64,000 nucleotides of DNA from Virgibacillus ndiopensis (GTDB taxonomy: Bacteria; Bacillota; Bacilli; Bacillales; Amphibacillaceae), in the NCBI RefSeq assembly GCF_900187325.1, contig NZ_FZMZ01000004.1, positions 682,001-746,000 on the forward strand, given 5' to 3'. Position 1 is the first letter of the stretch. Each line of letters begins with the position of its first letter. Below, piece after piece: positions 53,768 to 63,084 of this stretch. Both the position numbers and the translations under genes were made by a program. The notes under the pieces were generated by a model. That model saw nothing but the letters and a program-made list of their open reading frames with translations. It had not been told where the DNA came from and ran no database searches.

Positions 53768-54763
53768 TTAATTGACACTTCCCTGTTCCACTGTTTCATC
53801 AACATTCTGCTTTCCAAATCTATCAAGCAATGCACGGACTTCATCTGTTGTCTCTGTGCTCATCAATTGATTTCTTAATTCGCTCGCCCCTCGAAAACCA
53901 CGGACATATATTTTAAAGAAGCGACGGAGAGGCTTCATCGGACGGGCTTCTAGTTTTGCATATTTATCATGGAGATCTAGCTGCAATCTTAAAAGATCAA
54001 GCAATTCCTCACTAGTATGCTCTTTCGGCTCTTTTTCAAAGGCAAATGGATTTGTAAAAATACCGCGCCCAATCATAATCCCATCAACCCCGTATTCTTC
54101 AACGAGCTTCAATCCAGTTTGACGGTCAGGAATATCCCCATTGATCGTTAAAAGTGTATTTGGTGCCACTTCGTCACGAAGTTTCTTAATCTCTGGGATT
54201 AACTCCCAATGCGCATCTACTTTACTCATTTCCTTTTTTGTACGTAAATGAATGGAAAGATTAACGATGTCTTGTTTCAATATGTGTGTTATCCAGTCAC
54301 GCCATTCGTCAACATAAGTGTAACCAAGCCTCGTCTTCACACTTACGGGCAAGCCTCCTGCTTTAGCCGCTTGAATTAATTCTGCTGCAACTTCTGGGCG
54401 ACGGATAAGGCCACATCCCTTACCATTCCCTGCAACATTAGCTACAGGGCAGCCCATATTAATATCTAGACCTTTAAACCCTAGTTCCGCTATACCAATA
54501 CTCATTTGTCGGAAGTATTCAGGCTTATCGCCCCATATATGGGCTACCATTGGTTGTTCATCCTCTGTAAACGTTAAACGTCCACGCACGCTCTGCTTCC
54601 CTTCTGGGTGACAATAGCTTTCCGAGTTTGTAAACTCTGTAAAAAAAACATCAGGTCTAGCTGCTTCACTCACTACATGACGAAAAACAACATCCGTCAC
54701 ATCTTCCATTGGTGCCAATATAAAAAACGGCCGTGGTAAATCACGCCAAAAATTATCTTTCAT
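53768..54763 (-). CDS. dus: tRNA-dihydrouridine synthase
   Basis: 331 residues. FMN/TIM-barrel start ([18 protein letters not shown]), catalytic cysteine in [32 protein letters not shown] and [15 protein letters not shown] as FMN phosphate site. The C-terminal helical domain binds tRNA. Corresponds to B. subtilis YfjN rather than DusB by its NGKGCG motif. Reduces uridine in the tRNA D-loop. Confidence 0.9.
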   Translation of the reverse strand: MKDNFWRDLPRPFFILAPMEDVTDVVFRHVVSEAARPDVFFTEFTNSESYCHPEGKQSVRGRLTFTEDEQPMVAHIWGDKPEYFRQMSIGIAELGFKGLDINMGCPVANVAGNGKGCGLIRRPEVAAELIQAAKAGGLPVSVKTRLGYTYVDEWRDWITHILKQDIVNLSIHLRTKKEMSKVDAHWELIPEIKKLRDEVAPNTLLTINGDIPDRQTGLKLVEEYGVDGIMIGRGIFTNPFAFEKEPKEHTSEELLDLLRLQLDLHDKYAKLEARPMKPLRRFFKIYVRGFRGASELRNQLMSTETTDEVRALLDRFGKQNVDETVEQGSVN

Positions 54764-55052
54764 ATATTATACAAGTCCTCTCATTACGGAATACCAGGTA
54801 AAAATTAAAAGAAGCAGAAAATGTCTCTGCTCCTTATACATTTATACCATGTTTCAGTACTTTTTATCAAACTGATTGGAATGTTTATTCTTACTGTGAA
54901 ATATTTATTTTAGTTAGACAATATATACAATCAAAATAAATACTTTTAAGAAAAAATTACTAGATTCTTTGTCTTACTATTAATACTGGGAATATTGCTT
55001 ACGCTATTAAAAATAAAACAATGCGGCCAATTTCCCCATTTAAGGAGGAGTC

Positions 55053-55196
55053 ATTTTTATAGTCTATGAATTTGAGGAAGAGGATATTAAAAGCTTCTAC
55101 ATACACCCGCTATACCAAAAAAAGACAATTCACCTCAAAGTTGAATTGCCTTCCATTAGATCCGATAAGCTCATTAAACATGTAACTATTACTTAG
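55053..55196 (+). CDS. Possible small ORF without AUG start
   Basis: AAGGAGGAGTC runs straight into ATT TTT ATA GTC, and the frame stays open for 47 codons (VYEFEEEDIKSFYIHPLYQK, KTIHLKVELPSIRS) with protein-like composition. No ATG, GTG or TTG is available near the ribosome binding site. Either AUU is used, or the gene has lost its start. It sits in the 440-bp gap before the DUF4317 gene, which is otherwise empty. Confidence 0.3.
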   Translation: MFIVYEFEEEDIKSFYIHPLYQKKTIHLKVELPSIRSDKLIKHVTIT

Positions 55197-55205
55197 ATAA
55201 TTAAT

Positions 55206-56399
55206 TTACGAATCCTTATCCTCTTTTGCTTTTTCAAATAAAGCCTCTGGGATCATTTCAAAGCCTTCAATAATCGTATTTTCTTCCACTTCTATCATTA
55301 ATTGCCGCTTCCCGTTAAAATGAACTTGACGTACAAATCGTAAGTCTTGTGGACTAATAGAAATGTTAGCTATTTTTGTCTCTATTTTAATAGACTTTGA
55401 CGTATATTTTGGTACGATATTACTCGCTTTTAACTCATAGGATTCATCATCAATTACTGTCTTAAATGCGGATTCTACCTTTTCTGTATCGACATTTTTT
55501 ACTCCACTGCTTTTTAAAACTTTTTCTACATCCTTGTAGTCTAGTTTTGGTACGTCTTCCTCTTCATTCTCTTCCACAACACGATGAATCTCTTCGTATA
55601 CGTTGGAAAGTGTGGACGTATTAATTTGGTCACCAGCTACGTTTCTCATAATTTCCTCAAAAACAATTTTATCTTCTTGAGCAGTCATTGTTTCCTCTGC
55701 ATTTAATACTTCCTCTATAAAATGATAATTCAATTCATACGCTTTCCCTGCTGAATAAAGGATTCGGTTGACATCCGCTGCATTATCCGTGAAGCAAGGG
55801 AATAGAAACCCTGATATTGGTTTTTTCAAATTGATAATTGGATCTACGACAAAATTATACTTAAATTCCTTTTCCACATAGTCAAACAGTAATTCTTTTT
55901 TCGGATCTTGTGTTTTATTCATACTGCATAAAATAAAGGGATGGGAATAAACTGTATCTCGTTCACTTTCTTCCGACTCTTCATTACGGCGTTTCACCGG
56001 TTTATTATATTCTCCTCGGATAAAGGTTACGACAATATCCATTTCATATTGCTTATCTTTCAGCATTTTTTCTACGAGGCGAAGCATATTGCCTTTCCAT
56101 TCTTCAGTTTCGTTACTTAGTAGCCCTTGGTGAAGAATTAGCTGACTGTTATCTTCTACATCACGTTGAAACTTTAACTCAAATAGTTTTTCATCCAACT
56201 GTCCAGATAGCACTTTTTTAAAGTTGTCCATAAATAACTCCTGCTGTTCCTGTTCTAGCATTTCAAACGGTACACTTTGATGATGATAAATTTCACTCGA
56301 TTCTTTCATAATATACACAGTAAAGATTTCTTGAATTTTTAATAAATCATTATTTAATTTAAATTGTTTACGAATATTTGCTATGTCTTTCTTGTTCAA
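55206..56399 (-). CDS. DUF4317 family protein
   Basis: 397 residues from TTG 56399, where homologues begin (NKKDIANIRKQFKLNNDLLK); AGGAGTGGAACGAGA precedes it, and the ORF open further upstream adds 16 residues. Acidic and soluble, with a coiled middle (VEENEEEDVPKLDYKDVEKV). Conserved in Firmicutes without known function. The ORF is intact. Confidence 0.85.
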   Translation of the reverse strand: MNKKDIANIRKQFKLNNDLLKIQEIFTVYIMKESSEIYHHQSVPFEMLEQEQQELFMDNFKKVLSGQLDEKLFELKFQRDVEDNSQLILHQGLLSNETEEWKGNMLRLVEKMLKDKQYEMDIVVTFIRGEYNKPVKRRNEESEESERDTVYSHPFILCSMNKTQDPKKELLFDYVEKEFKYNFVVDPIINLKKPISGFLFPCFTDNAADVNRILYSAGKAYELNYHFIEEVLNAEETMTAQEDKIVFEEIMRNVAGDQINTSTLSNVYEEIHRVVEENEEEDVPKLDYKDVEKVLKSSGVKNVDTEKVESAFKTVIDDESYELKASNIVPKYTSKSIKIETKIANISISPQDLRFVRQVHFNGKRQLMIEVEENTIIEGFEMIPEALFEKAKEDKDS

Positions 56400-56535
56400 T
56401 CTCGTTCCACTCCTAAGTTGGTTATCAAGTATGTATTCTTCATACATTCTTTCATTTTATCATAGAATACAATTGTAGTTCCGGAAGAAAATATATAGGA
56501 CATTGCAAATACGTTCGTTAGAGTTGATGAACTCT

Positions 56536-56580
56536 AAAACAGCCGATACCCTTAACATTTATAAGGATTTCGGCTGTTTA
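56536..56580. terminator. Terminator-like hairpin upstream of DUF4317
   Basis: AAAACAGCCGA and TCGGCTGTTT bracket a long loop that itself folds (CTTAACATTTATAAGG). It terminates the small gene to its right, which is read on the minus strand. Confidence 0.65.
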
Positions 56581-56609
56581 CTTCATCAGGAAAATGCTTT
56601 CCTATCATT

Positions 56610-56769
56610 TTAAAAGGAATTCATAACGCGAAATGGTATACCCATTCCATGATTCATGTTAAGACCTTGTATTTCTTGCATTTGATTTACCCTTTGCTCT
56701 TCTTTGTTCATCTGGTCTTTTGGCGTCACCATTCCTTTTTTCCTTTGGAGCATATCCGTCTTTAACCAT
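56610..56769 (-). pseudogene. Small gene with an apparent frameshift at an A6 tract
   Basis: ATG 56769 follows GGAGGGACTAAC. The first frame (MVKDGYAPKEKRN...) stops at 56659. If one A is removed from AAGGAAAAAAGG, it reads MVKDGYAPKEKG then MVTPKDQMNKEEQRVNQMQE and ends VMNSF at 56610, a more protein-like 52-residue product. Either a genuine single-base lesion, a sequencing slip, or +1/transcriptional slippage. Function unknown. Confidence 0.5.
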
Positions 56770-56936
56770 GTTAGTCCCTCCGTTACCGCTAATTTAAACG
56801 TTATGACATTTTAGTATGTTGCTATATAATCGTAATTAAGGAAAATAGGTAAATATAATACAAATTTATTCCCCGTTTCATATAGCAACTATTTATCATA
56901 AACAATCATTATTTAAAGTAACCACAATGCGTTGGA

Positions 56937-57089
56937 TTATTCATTAGGAATTATCCTGTTGTTATGTAATCGTCTATCCATAAGCTTATAAAAGTCATCT
57001 ATTGGCATATTTAATCCATATTGCAAAGTAAATGACAAAAATAGAAAACCCGGATTTGGTCTGATGATACATTCCCATCGCAAAATCAT
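56937..57089 (-). CDS. Possible 50-aa protein, unknown
   Basis: An open frame of 50 codons (MILRWECIIRPNPGFLFLSF, then LNMPIDDFYKLMDRRLHNNR) with AAGAAGG 10-11 bases upstream. The residue pattern looks coded, but the ribosome binding site is weak and far. It lies just outside the putative island edge. The stretches 56770-56936 and 57090-57155 show nothing. Confidence 0.35.
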   Translation of the reverse strand: MILRWECIIRPNPGFLFLSFTLQYGLNMPIDDFYKLMDRRLHNNRIIPNE

Positions 57090-57155
57090 TTACTGCATAC
57101 CTTCTTTATTTTACGTATCAATTATATAGAAATTTACGCCACAGTTTATAGATAT

Positions 57156-57189
57156 GAAAAAGACAGGATTTTATAATTATCCTGTCTCT
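57156..57189 (-). terminator. Terminator at the left end of the island
   Basis: AGACAGGAT and ATCCTGTCT form a 9-bp stem around TTTATAATT, with T-rich ends on the minus strand. It would stop transcripts coming leftward out of the accessory block. Confidence 0.7.
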
Positions 57190-57231
57190 TTTGTTTCGAT
57201 AATATTTAAATATTTGTGTGCATAGGGTTGA

Positions 57232-57250
57232 TACCGGTGGCCGGGGTCGA
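57232..57250. other. tRNA 3'-end fragment: probable attachment site (island boundary)
   Basis: TACCGGTGGCCGGGGTCGA equals, on the other strand, the last 19 bases of a tRNA T-arm plus acceptor stem (TCGACCCCGGCCACCGGTA), most like tRNA-Leu, without the rest of the gene. Such isolated fragments are left by integrative elements that recombine in a tRNA 3' end. To its right begins a block of defence genes. The sequence after it (TTTATAAGGTTTTGTAATTG, then TTTGCGTA repeats) resembles that after the older copy at 53535. Confidence 0.65.
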
Positions 57251-57436
57251 GATGGTAGTCAAAGTGCTGATTTATAAGGTTTTGTAATTGTTTTGCGTAT
57301 AATTTGCGTAAAAATTGCCCGGTTAATAAAAACCCTTTTACTTTTGATTTTGTTCACCGTGGTGATTAAAGAAGCAAAAAGAAGAACATGCTCACTGTAT
57401 TTAGTCTGAGTTTGTCCCTCTTACATATATATCAAA

Positions 57437-58723
57437 TTAATACCCATTATCTAAATATTGAGTGGCAGTCGTAATTAAAGAAACGCAACGTTTATAAAAG
57501 TAATCGTAATGTCTTTCATCCTCAATATCAACCTTTGTAGTTTCATGATGACGAATCCTAAAATCATTTCCAATTGCTGTAAGCTCACGAAATTCCTTGT
57601 CGAACATTTCTTTAAAGGGTTCCTTGTTACCACTCATATCATCAATAAGTCTATTTACTGATTTTTTCTTGTCTAATGTTGCAGAATAATATGTTTTTAG
57701 TCTTTCAAATGCATCCCAAAGTTTTTCAACTGCAATTTTTAAATTATCTTTTTCATAATATCTATTAGCTTCCTGAAGTAACTCTAACAGTCCTGCTTCG
57801 CCAATAGATGCCAATGAATTATTTCTTATTTGACTATCTACAATCCCTTTAATTTTTCCATTAATTAACTTCAAAGAAATATCATTTAAGTTAAAGATGG
57901 CATTAATTTCTGCTGTAAAGTCATTATCACAGTATGTATCAAAAAACTCTATTGCATCTAACACACAATAAGGTGAAGTGAACAAAATAAAATCTTTAAG
58001 GCTATTTGTTTCAACATATTGATTTTCTTTATTAAAGCACTTAGGAGTGTAAAACCTCCTTATATCTTGAAGAACTTCTTCACTTACTAAAACATAATAC
58101 TGCCAACCAGTTTCGCTTACTTTTCCATCTTTGTAATCATATCTTTCAAATATTTTATAAATCTGATTTCTTGCTTCTCGTTTAATTTTGAGCACTTTTT
58201 GTTTCTGTTTTATTGCTTTTCTATTCCTTTGAGAAAAAGGTATAAATATCTCATTTTCAGATTGATATATTTTCCAACTATATACATCACGGTTAGATAT
58301 TTTTTCTGAAGGATAGATTTCGTACCCATCATGTTGCAACAATTTGTTTATCTCAGTAAGAAACTCCTTCCAATATCCTTTTTCAAACCTGACGGCTGGA
58401 TGAAATATTTCACAAATAAATCTCAAGTATTTTTCATCTTCTCCATTTTTCAATTGAAATCTTTCATCCTCAAACACCCAACAGTAAGGATAATCATCGT
58501 TGTTTACCGTGTGCTGCCATATTTCCCCTTCAGCATCCGAAAACCTGGAATCTGAACTCGGCATACTTTTCAAATCATATAATCTGCTGAGAAAATCAAT
58601 CTCGTCCATTTGTCCGAAATAATGATAAGTAACCCTTTTCGTTTCAAATACTTCATCTATGTCAATTCCGTATTGAAACAAATCAAGAATATCCCGCTTT
58701 GTTATCTCACTAATTCGATTCAC
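57437..58723 (-). CDS. AbiJ-like protein with HEPN-like C-terminal domain (paralogue A)
   Basis: 428 residues. N-terminal ~180 residues contain DDYPYCWVFEDERFQL and FICEIFHPAVRFEKGYWKEF then INKLLQHDGYEIYPSEKISN, a pattern I associate with the AbiJ N-terminal domain 3 family. The last ~110 residues (AVEKLWDAFERLKTYYS ... TAIGNDFRIRHHETTKVDI) are shared with the next gene and carry an R-x-R-H-H-E motif, which could be a HEPN-type active site (RxxxxH variants). AbiJ proteins give abortive phage resistance. Same strand, downstream of a type III R-M system. Function here is inferred. Confidence 0.65.
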   Translation of the reverse strand: MNRISEITKRDILDLFQYGIDIDEVFETKRVTYHYFGQMDEIDFLSRLYDLKSMPSSDSRFSDAEGEIWQHTVNNDDYPYCWVFEDERFQLKNGEDEKYLRFICEIFHPAVRFEKGYWKEFLTEINKLLQHDGYEIYPSEKISNRDVYSWKIYQSENEIFIPFSQRNRKAIKQKQKVLKIKREARNQIYKIFERYDYKDGKVSETGWQYYVLVSEEVLQDIRRFYTPKCFNKENQYVETNSLKDFILFTSPYCVLDAIEFFDTYCDNDFTAEINAIFNLNDISLKLINGKIKGIVDSQIRNNSLASIGEAGLLELLQEANRYYEKDNLKIAVEKLWDAFERLKTYYSATLDKKKSVNRLIDDMSGNKEPFKEMFDKEFRELTAIGNDFRIRHHETTKVDIEDERHYDYFYKRCVSLITTATQYLDNGY

Positions 58724-58820
58724 GGTTTTAAATCAATCTCCTTTCACGATTCAAATAAAGAAACTTCTGGCTTTATACTATTTCAAACAACAAGTTTTGC
58801 TTTCGTTATAAAGCCATTTA

Positions 58821-59723
58821 TTAAATTTCGTTATTTACTTTATCAATGCAAAGGTCAATTAAGGAGATCATACGATAAAAAAGGTAATCTACCTGTTTCA
58901 TAGAATTAATTTTTATCTTACTGGTTTCAAAATGCCGGATTTGGAATTCATTACCGATGTCAGTTAGTGCTTTGAATTCACTTTCCAAAATAACATCAAA
59001 TTTAGGTGTACCTTCCGCAATGTTACTAATCAATTTTTGTGCAGAGACCTTCTTTTTCTTTGGGTTATCATCATAGAATGTTTTAATTCTTTCGAATGCG
59101 TCCCATATCTTTTCGAGAGCAATCTGACGTTCGAATTCTTTTGGTTTACGGATATTATCAATTGCAGAGTTCAATAACTCATTTAGAATATCATCTTTTG
59201 TTCTAATATTCAGGTTCTGAAGTAAAGAATCCAATTGAGTAGGTAATTGTCTTTTTATCATACCGTCTTTATCCAAATAGAAAGCCAAACCGTTCCTTCC
59301 AAGAATTTGATTAACTTCCTCACGGAAGTTTTCTTTTTCATTTTGAGTCTCTGGAAAGAAAATGTGAAAGTGCTTAAACCAATCGTGATAGTCCCCTTCG
59401 TTAATATCTGCAATTCTTGAGTAACAGAATTCAATTAAATCAAGTAAAGAATATTTATCAACTTCATCTTCATCATATTCTCTCCATTTAATTTCTATAG
59501 GTGTTTTTAAATCAGGAATTTGAGCTTTAATTGTAGCATTGAGTAGCTGAACGTTAGTGCCACAAACCATATCATTATCTGGGCAAATATCAGGAAAATC
59601 ATACGAAAAGTTCTTTTGATATTTTTTATATAAGCTCACTATACCGTTAAATACTGAAACAGTTACTTTCTCAGCTTTAAGTTCTTTCTTCCCTAATTCT
59701 CTTTCACTAAAGTATTCATGCAC
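58821..59723 (-). CDS. AbiJ-like protein with the same HEPN-like C-terminal domain (paralogue B)
   Basis: 300 residues. N-terminus begins MHEYFSERELGKKELKAEKV (FSER opening as in AbiJ N-terminal domain 4 proteins) and differs from paralogue A. From about residue 200 the two align: ALEKIWDAFERIKTFYDD with AVEKLWDAFERLKTYYSA, and ALTDIGNEFQIRHFETSKI with ELTAIGNDFRIRHHETTKV. The gene lies 97 bp upstream of paralogue A. The variable N-terminus with a common C-terminus fits sensor-plus-effector or toxin-partner arrangements. Inferred defence role. Confidence 0.62.
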   Translation of the reverse strand: MHEYFSERELGKKELKAEKVTVSVFNGIVSLYKKYQKNFSYDFPDICPDNDMVCGTNVQLLNATIKAQIPDLKTPIEIKWREYDEDEVDKYSLLDLIEFCYSRIADINEGDYHDWFKHFHIFFPETQNEKENFREEVNQILGRNGLAFYLDKDGMIKRQLPTQLDSLLQNLNIRTKDDILNELLNSAIDNIRKPKEFERQIALEKIWDAFERIKTFYDDNPKKKKVSAQKLISNIAEGTPKFDVILESEFKALTDIGNEFQIRHFETSKIKINSMKQVDYLFYRMISLIDLCIDKVNNEI

Positions 59724-59780
59724 TATATATTATCCTCTTTTCAATTATGTACTAATTCCAAATTCTTACTTACTTTTATA

Positions 59781-59997
59781 TTAAACCATCTCATAAATAT
59801 TCTCTGACAGTGTTTTAATTCTATCTAACAGTTTTGATACAAGATCTTTTTTACAGATTACCCTTTGCCCCACTTTATAGGTTGTATCTTTAGAGTTATG
59901 TAGATATTTTCATCAACAATGCCATTATTACGCTCCAATATAATTCTCGATCTAAATAGCCCTTTTCATCTGAAATCATTTCTATGGGAATTTCCAT
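59781..59997 (-). pseudogene. Frameshifted small gene between paralogue B and res
   Basis: AAAGGAGGCTGCAC-ATG (59997) starts MEIPIEMISDEKGYLDREL. A frame change then gives ILERNNGIVDENIYITLK, and another gives DTTYKVGQRVICKKDLVSKL then LLDRIKTLSENIYEMV and a stop at 59781. The three pieces join smoothly into a ~70-residue protein, so it was recently a gene. It starts 35 bp after the res stop. Its intact form may be a normal member of this defence operon. Confidence 0.6.
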
Positions 59998-60031
59998 GTG
60001 CAGCCTCCTTTCTTATACCGTTTAAACAGAA

Positions 60032-63000
60032 TCAGCTTTTTTTAATGAGGTCATTTATAATACCTAGTATCTGTTCATTATTTGTTTGCCTAGTATAGGT
60101 AACGCTAATTCCCTTTTCACGCAACATATCACCAACGTTTTCCAATCCTATTTGATCGTCATATCCGTTGATTCCTGCCTCTTTAACCGTGTCAAAGAGT
60201 TTAATAGCAGCTTCTATCTTATGATCCTCTGTACCTCTTAGATCTTGCTTTTTCTTTACTCCCTTGCTCTCAACCACCAGGTTAATTGTAGGTTTTCCTT
60301 CACGGTCCTTAACAACATACATGAAGTCTGGACTATAAGTACTCCCATCAATGAAAGGTATCTGCATAGTTCGTTTGGGTATTTTCCCATATACCTCAAC
60401 ACTACTAATATTCTCGTTTATGTTATTTTCCTCAATTTCAGAATCAAATAAAATGGTGTCATATAAGTAATTTTCCAATGGTGTCCCTTTTCTTTCATTC
60501 ACACCTAAATAAGCGGAAGTCTTTACGAAATCTCTTGGATTACCATCTTCTTCAGTTAATTCAGTAGGATGTACTGTTGTGTTAGGTAATTTCTTATAGG
60601 AATAAATTTTTAGCAATTCATCATAAATTCGCTGTTTAAAATAAATGGAGAAACTTCTTACCGTATCATTTGTAAAGAAGGCATTTTCTATTTTTTTCAA
60701 TTTAGATGCCCTTACAATCCCTGCATGAATTAAAGGAATAGAAATATTTGTGTTCTCAGCTACATCTTTTAAAAATGTTCCATAGTTTAAAGTACCAACA
60801 TCTGAGCTATCAATAGAATCTAGGTTCACATTAAAAATTAGTTCTCCTTGCACCATTTCTGATGTTTCTCTTTTGGTTCTTCTAACTGTTGTAGTTATCA
60901 AGTCCTCTGTAATTACGTCGGAGACAGCATCAATAAGTACATCATCGGCAATTGTATCAAAGTGTAAATAGTATTTTTCATTTATACGTTCCCATAGATC
61001 CTTTAATTTAAAGTAGTTTTCTTTACGAATAGCTACCTTTTTATTTTTATCAACATTTCGGTCACGGACTCTATTTTTATCGAGTTTATTAAATATTTCG
61101 GGGTATTCATTGATGAATTCTTGTAGCTTCTCATTTTTTATCTCTCTATCAAACGAGATAAAGCCTTTACCCATAAGGTCTATTAGAACTTCTTCCTTAC
61201 TTAATCCTTTGTTCGTAGCGATTTTTTCAATTTGCTCGGATGTAAGAACCTTTTGCTCAAAAGATGTTTCACCATAAATTTCTTCTTCTAGGTTCTTCAC
61301 AAAGTCTCTTTCAGTAAAGTCTACGATATAATTAAGCGTAAAGGTCTCATTTTCGATTCTATTTCCAGTTTCATCTACTGGCAAACGTAACCCACGCCCT
61401 ATTTCTTGCAGTTTACTGTTATCACTTCCACTAGAACGCAACTTTGCAATTGTAAAGATATTAGGGTTGTCCCATCCTTCTTTTAACGTCCATTTCGAGA
61501 AAATAAATCGTGTTGTATTTGCTTTACCGTTCTTATCTACTAAGCTCAGAAGCCTTTCCTTATCAAAAAGAATTGTGTTCACTTCTTTTTCAATTTCCTC
61601 TTCAGTCGATACGTTGTCTTGTGAGAAATATCCTGCATGGGTTTCTTTAATATTCTCAAGTGATCTTTCGAGATACTCCCGATATCCTAATTCGAACATA
61701 TCACATTTATTAATTTCTTCCTCTAATTTCTTCTTTAATTCTTCTTCAAATATATTCTTTAGATATGGTTCCTTTATGTCATTATCTCGGTAGGAATGAA
61801 TGTCATCAATAAAGAATAAAGCTAGAGTTTTGATTTTGAACTTTCTCTTAAAGTTTTCTCGTTCCGTTTCAAAATGCCTTTTTAAAGCTAAACGTATGGA
61901 TTCTCTAACATAAGAAGTTGCAAACACATCCGCAAAAAATACATCTCCTGTGAACTTTTCTTCCCCATTACTCAAATTGAGCTTAGTTGCCAAGATACCA
62001 TCTATCGTAATACCCGAAAGTTTTGGGGATAAAAGACTCAATGAATCATGTGGTTTCAAATCTTTTGTTGTTTTTACTGCTTGGTTTTGTTCATTTAGAG
62101 CTGTTTTTTGAAACCGAACAAATTCGCCCTTTTTCATTGTTATGATTTTAAATACTTCTTCTTCATTATCAGGACTTTCAACATGTTCTTTTGCCACACC
62201 TTTAATAAGGTTTTGCTCGAATGCCTTATGAATATTTAAGTCGTATATTAAGTTTTGGTAATCCTTTACTTCAACTCTATTTCTACCCCTTCCAATGAAT
62301 TTGCTTGGAAAAGTGGCACCGAAGCGTATAATCATTTGAGGCTTTACTTGTTCTTCAATAAATTTGAACGTAGCATTTTCACGGTCGAAGCGGTGTGGTT
62401 CATCTATTAATAGAATGGGTCTAGTGGCAGAAATCGCATCAATTGGCCTATAATAGCCTTCTATATGGGAATCATAGTCATCACGTACCAAAACTCCATT
62501 TTTACTTTCCTTCAAATGCTGCATATTAACTAATAGCACTTCTATCGTATTCCTTTGAAGATTTGACGATGTTACGAAATCACGAATGCTATTGGGTACA
62601 TATTTCTTTGAACCTTTTTTTCTTTTAATGCTCTCAACAGTTCTTAGCTTTATTTCAGTATTGTAACCACACACGTTTTTGAAGTGATTGATATTGCTTT
62701 GTATTTTCATAAAGTTTGTAGTTCCAGCCTTGATAGCCAATGAAGGGACCGCCACAATGAACTTTTTAAAGCCATACAACTTATTTAATTCATAAATAGC
62801 CTTTGTATAGACATAAGTTTTACCTGTACCTGTTTCCATTTTTATATCAACATTCAAATAATCTTCTTCAAATTGATTGACTCCCTGAATATTAGATGAT
62901 ATTTCTTCTTGCAGTCTCTTTATATTTTGATATAAATAAGGACTTTTTATATCTATAATAGGATTTTCAATATTTTTCATTGGTTTTTGTATACCGACGT

Positions 63001-63073
63001 TTGAGAAAATTGAACAAAGCCTCTCAATCGGAATAGTTTGATGTGCTAAATTTCTTTTTAGGATCAAATCCAA
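60032..63073 (-). CDS. Type III restriction endonuclease Res subunit
   Basis: 1013 residues. SF2 helicase motifs: Walker A METGTGKTYVYTKAI, DEPH box LLIDEPHRF, and motif VI region LQEIGRGLRLPVDETG after FSKWTLKEGWDNPN. The C-terminal nuclease is PD-(D/E)xK: SPDFMYVV ... INLVVESKGVKKKQDLRG. With Mod it translocates or diffuses along DNA and cuts between inversely oriented sites. Eleven bp after the mod stop, same operon. Confidence 0.94.
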   Translation of the reverse strand: MDLILKRNLAHQTIPIERLCSIFSNVGIQKPMKNIENPIIDIKSPYLYQNIKRLQEEISSNIQGVNQFEEDYLNVDIKMETGTGKTYVYTKAIYELNKLYGFKKFIVAVPSLAIKAGTTNFMKIQSNINHFKNVCGYNTEIKLRTVESIKRKKGSKKYVPNSIRDFVTSSNLQRNTIEVLLVNMQHLKESKNGVLVRDDYDSHIEGYYRPIDAISATRPILLIDEPHRFDRENATFKFIEEQVKPQMIIRFGATFPSKFIGRGRNRVEVKDYQNLIYDLNIHKAFEQNLIKGVAKEHVESPDNEEEVFKIITMKKGEFVRFQKTALNEQNQAVKTTKDLKPHDSLSLLSPKLSGITIDGILATKLNLSNGEEKFTGDVFFADVFATSYVRESIRLALKRHFETERENFKRKFKIKTLALFFIDDIHSYRDNDIKEPYLKNIFEEELKKKLEEEINKCDMFELGYREYLERSLENIKETHAGYFSQDNVSTEEEIEKEVNTILFDKERLLSLVDKNGKANTTRFIFSKWTLKEGWDNPNIFTIAKLRSSGSDNSKLQEIGRGLRLPVDETGNRIENETFTLNYIVDFTERDFVKNLEEEIYGETSFEQKVLTSEQIEKIATNKGLSKEEVLIDLMGKGFISFDREIKNEKLQEFINEYPEIFNKLDKNRVRDRNVDKNKKVAIRKENYFKLKDLWERINEKYYLHFDTIADDVLIDAVSDVITEDLITTTVRRTKRETSEMVQGELIFNVNLDSIDSSDVGTLNYGTFLKDVAENTNISIPLIHAGIVRASKLKKIENAFFTNDTVRSFSIYFKQRIYDELLKIYSYKKLPNTTVHPTELTEEDGNPRDFVKTSAYLGVNERKGTPLENYLYDTILFDSEIEENNINENISSVEVYGKIPKRTMQIPFIDGSTYSPDFMYVVKDREGKPTINLVVESKGVKKKQDLRGTEDHKIEAAIKLFDTVKEAGINGYDDQIGLENVGDMLREKGISVTYTRQTNNEQILGIINDLIKKS

Positions 63074-63084
63074 TTTTATTCACC

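Noticed and set aside
57232-57250. Intact tRNA gene at the att-like site
   Set aside because: Only the 3' 19 bases are present; no anticodon arm or D-arm follows.
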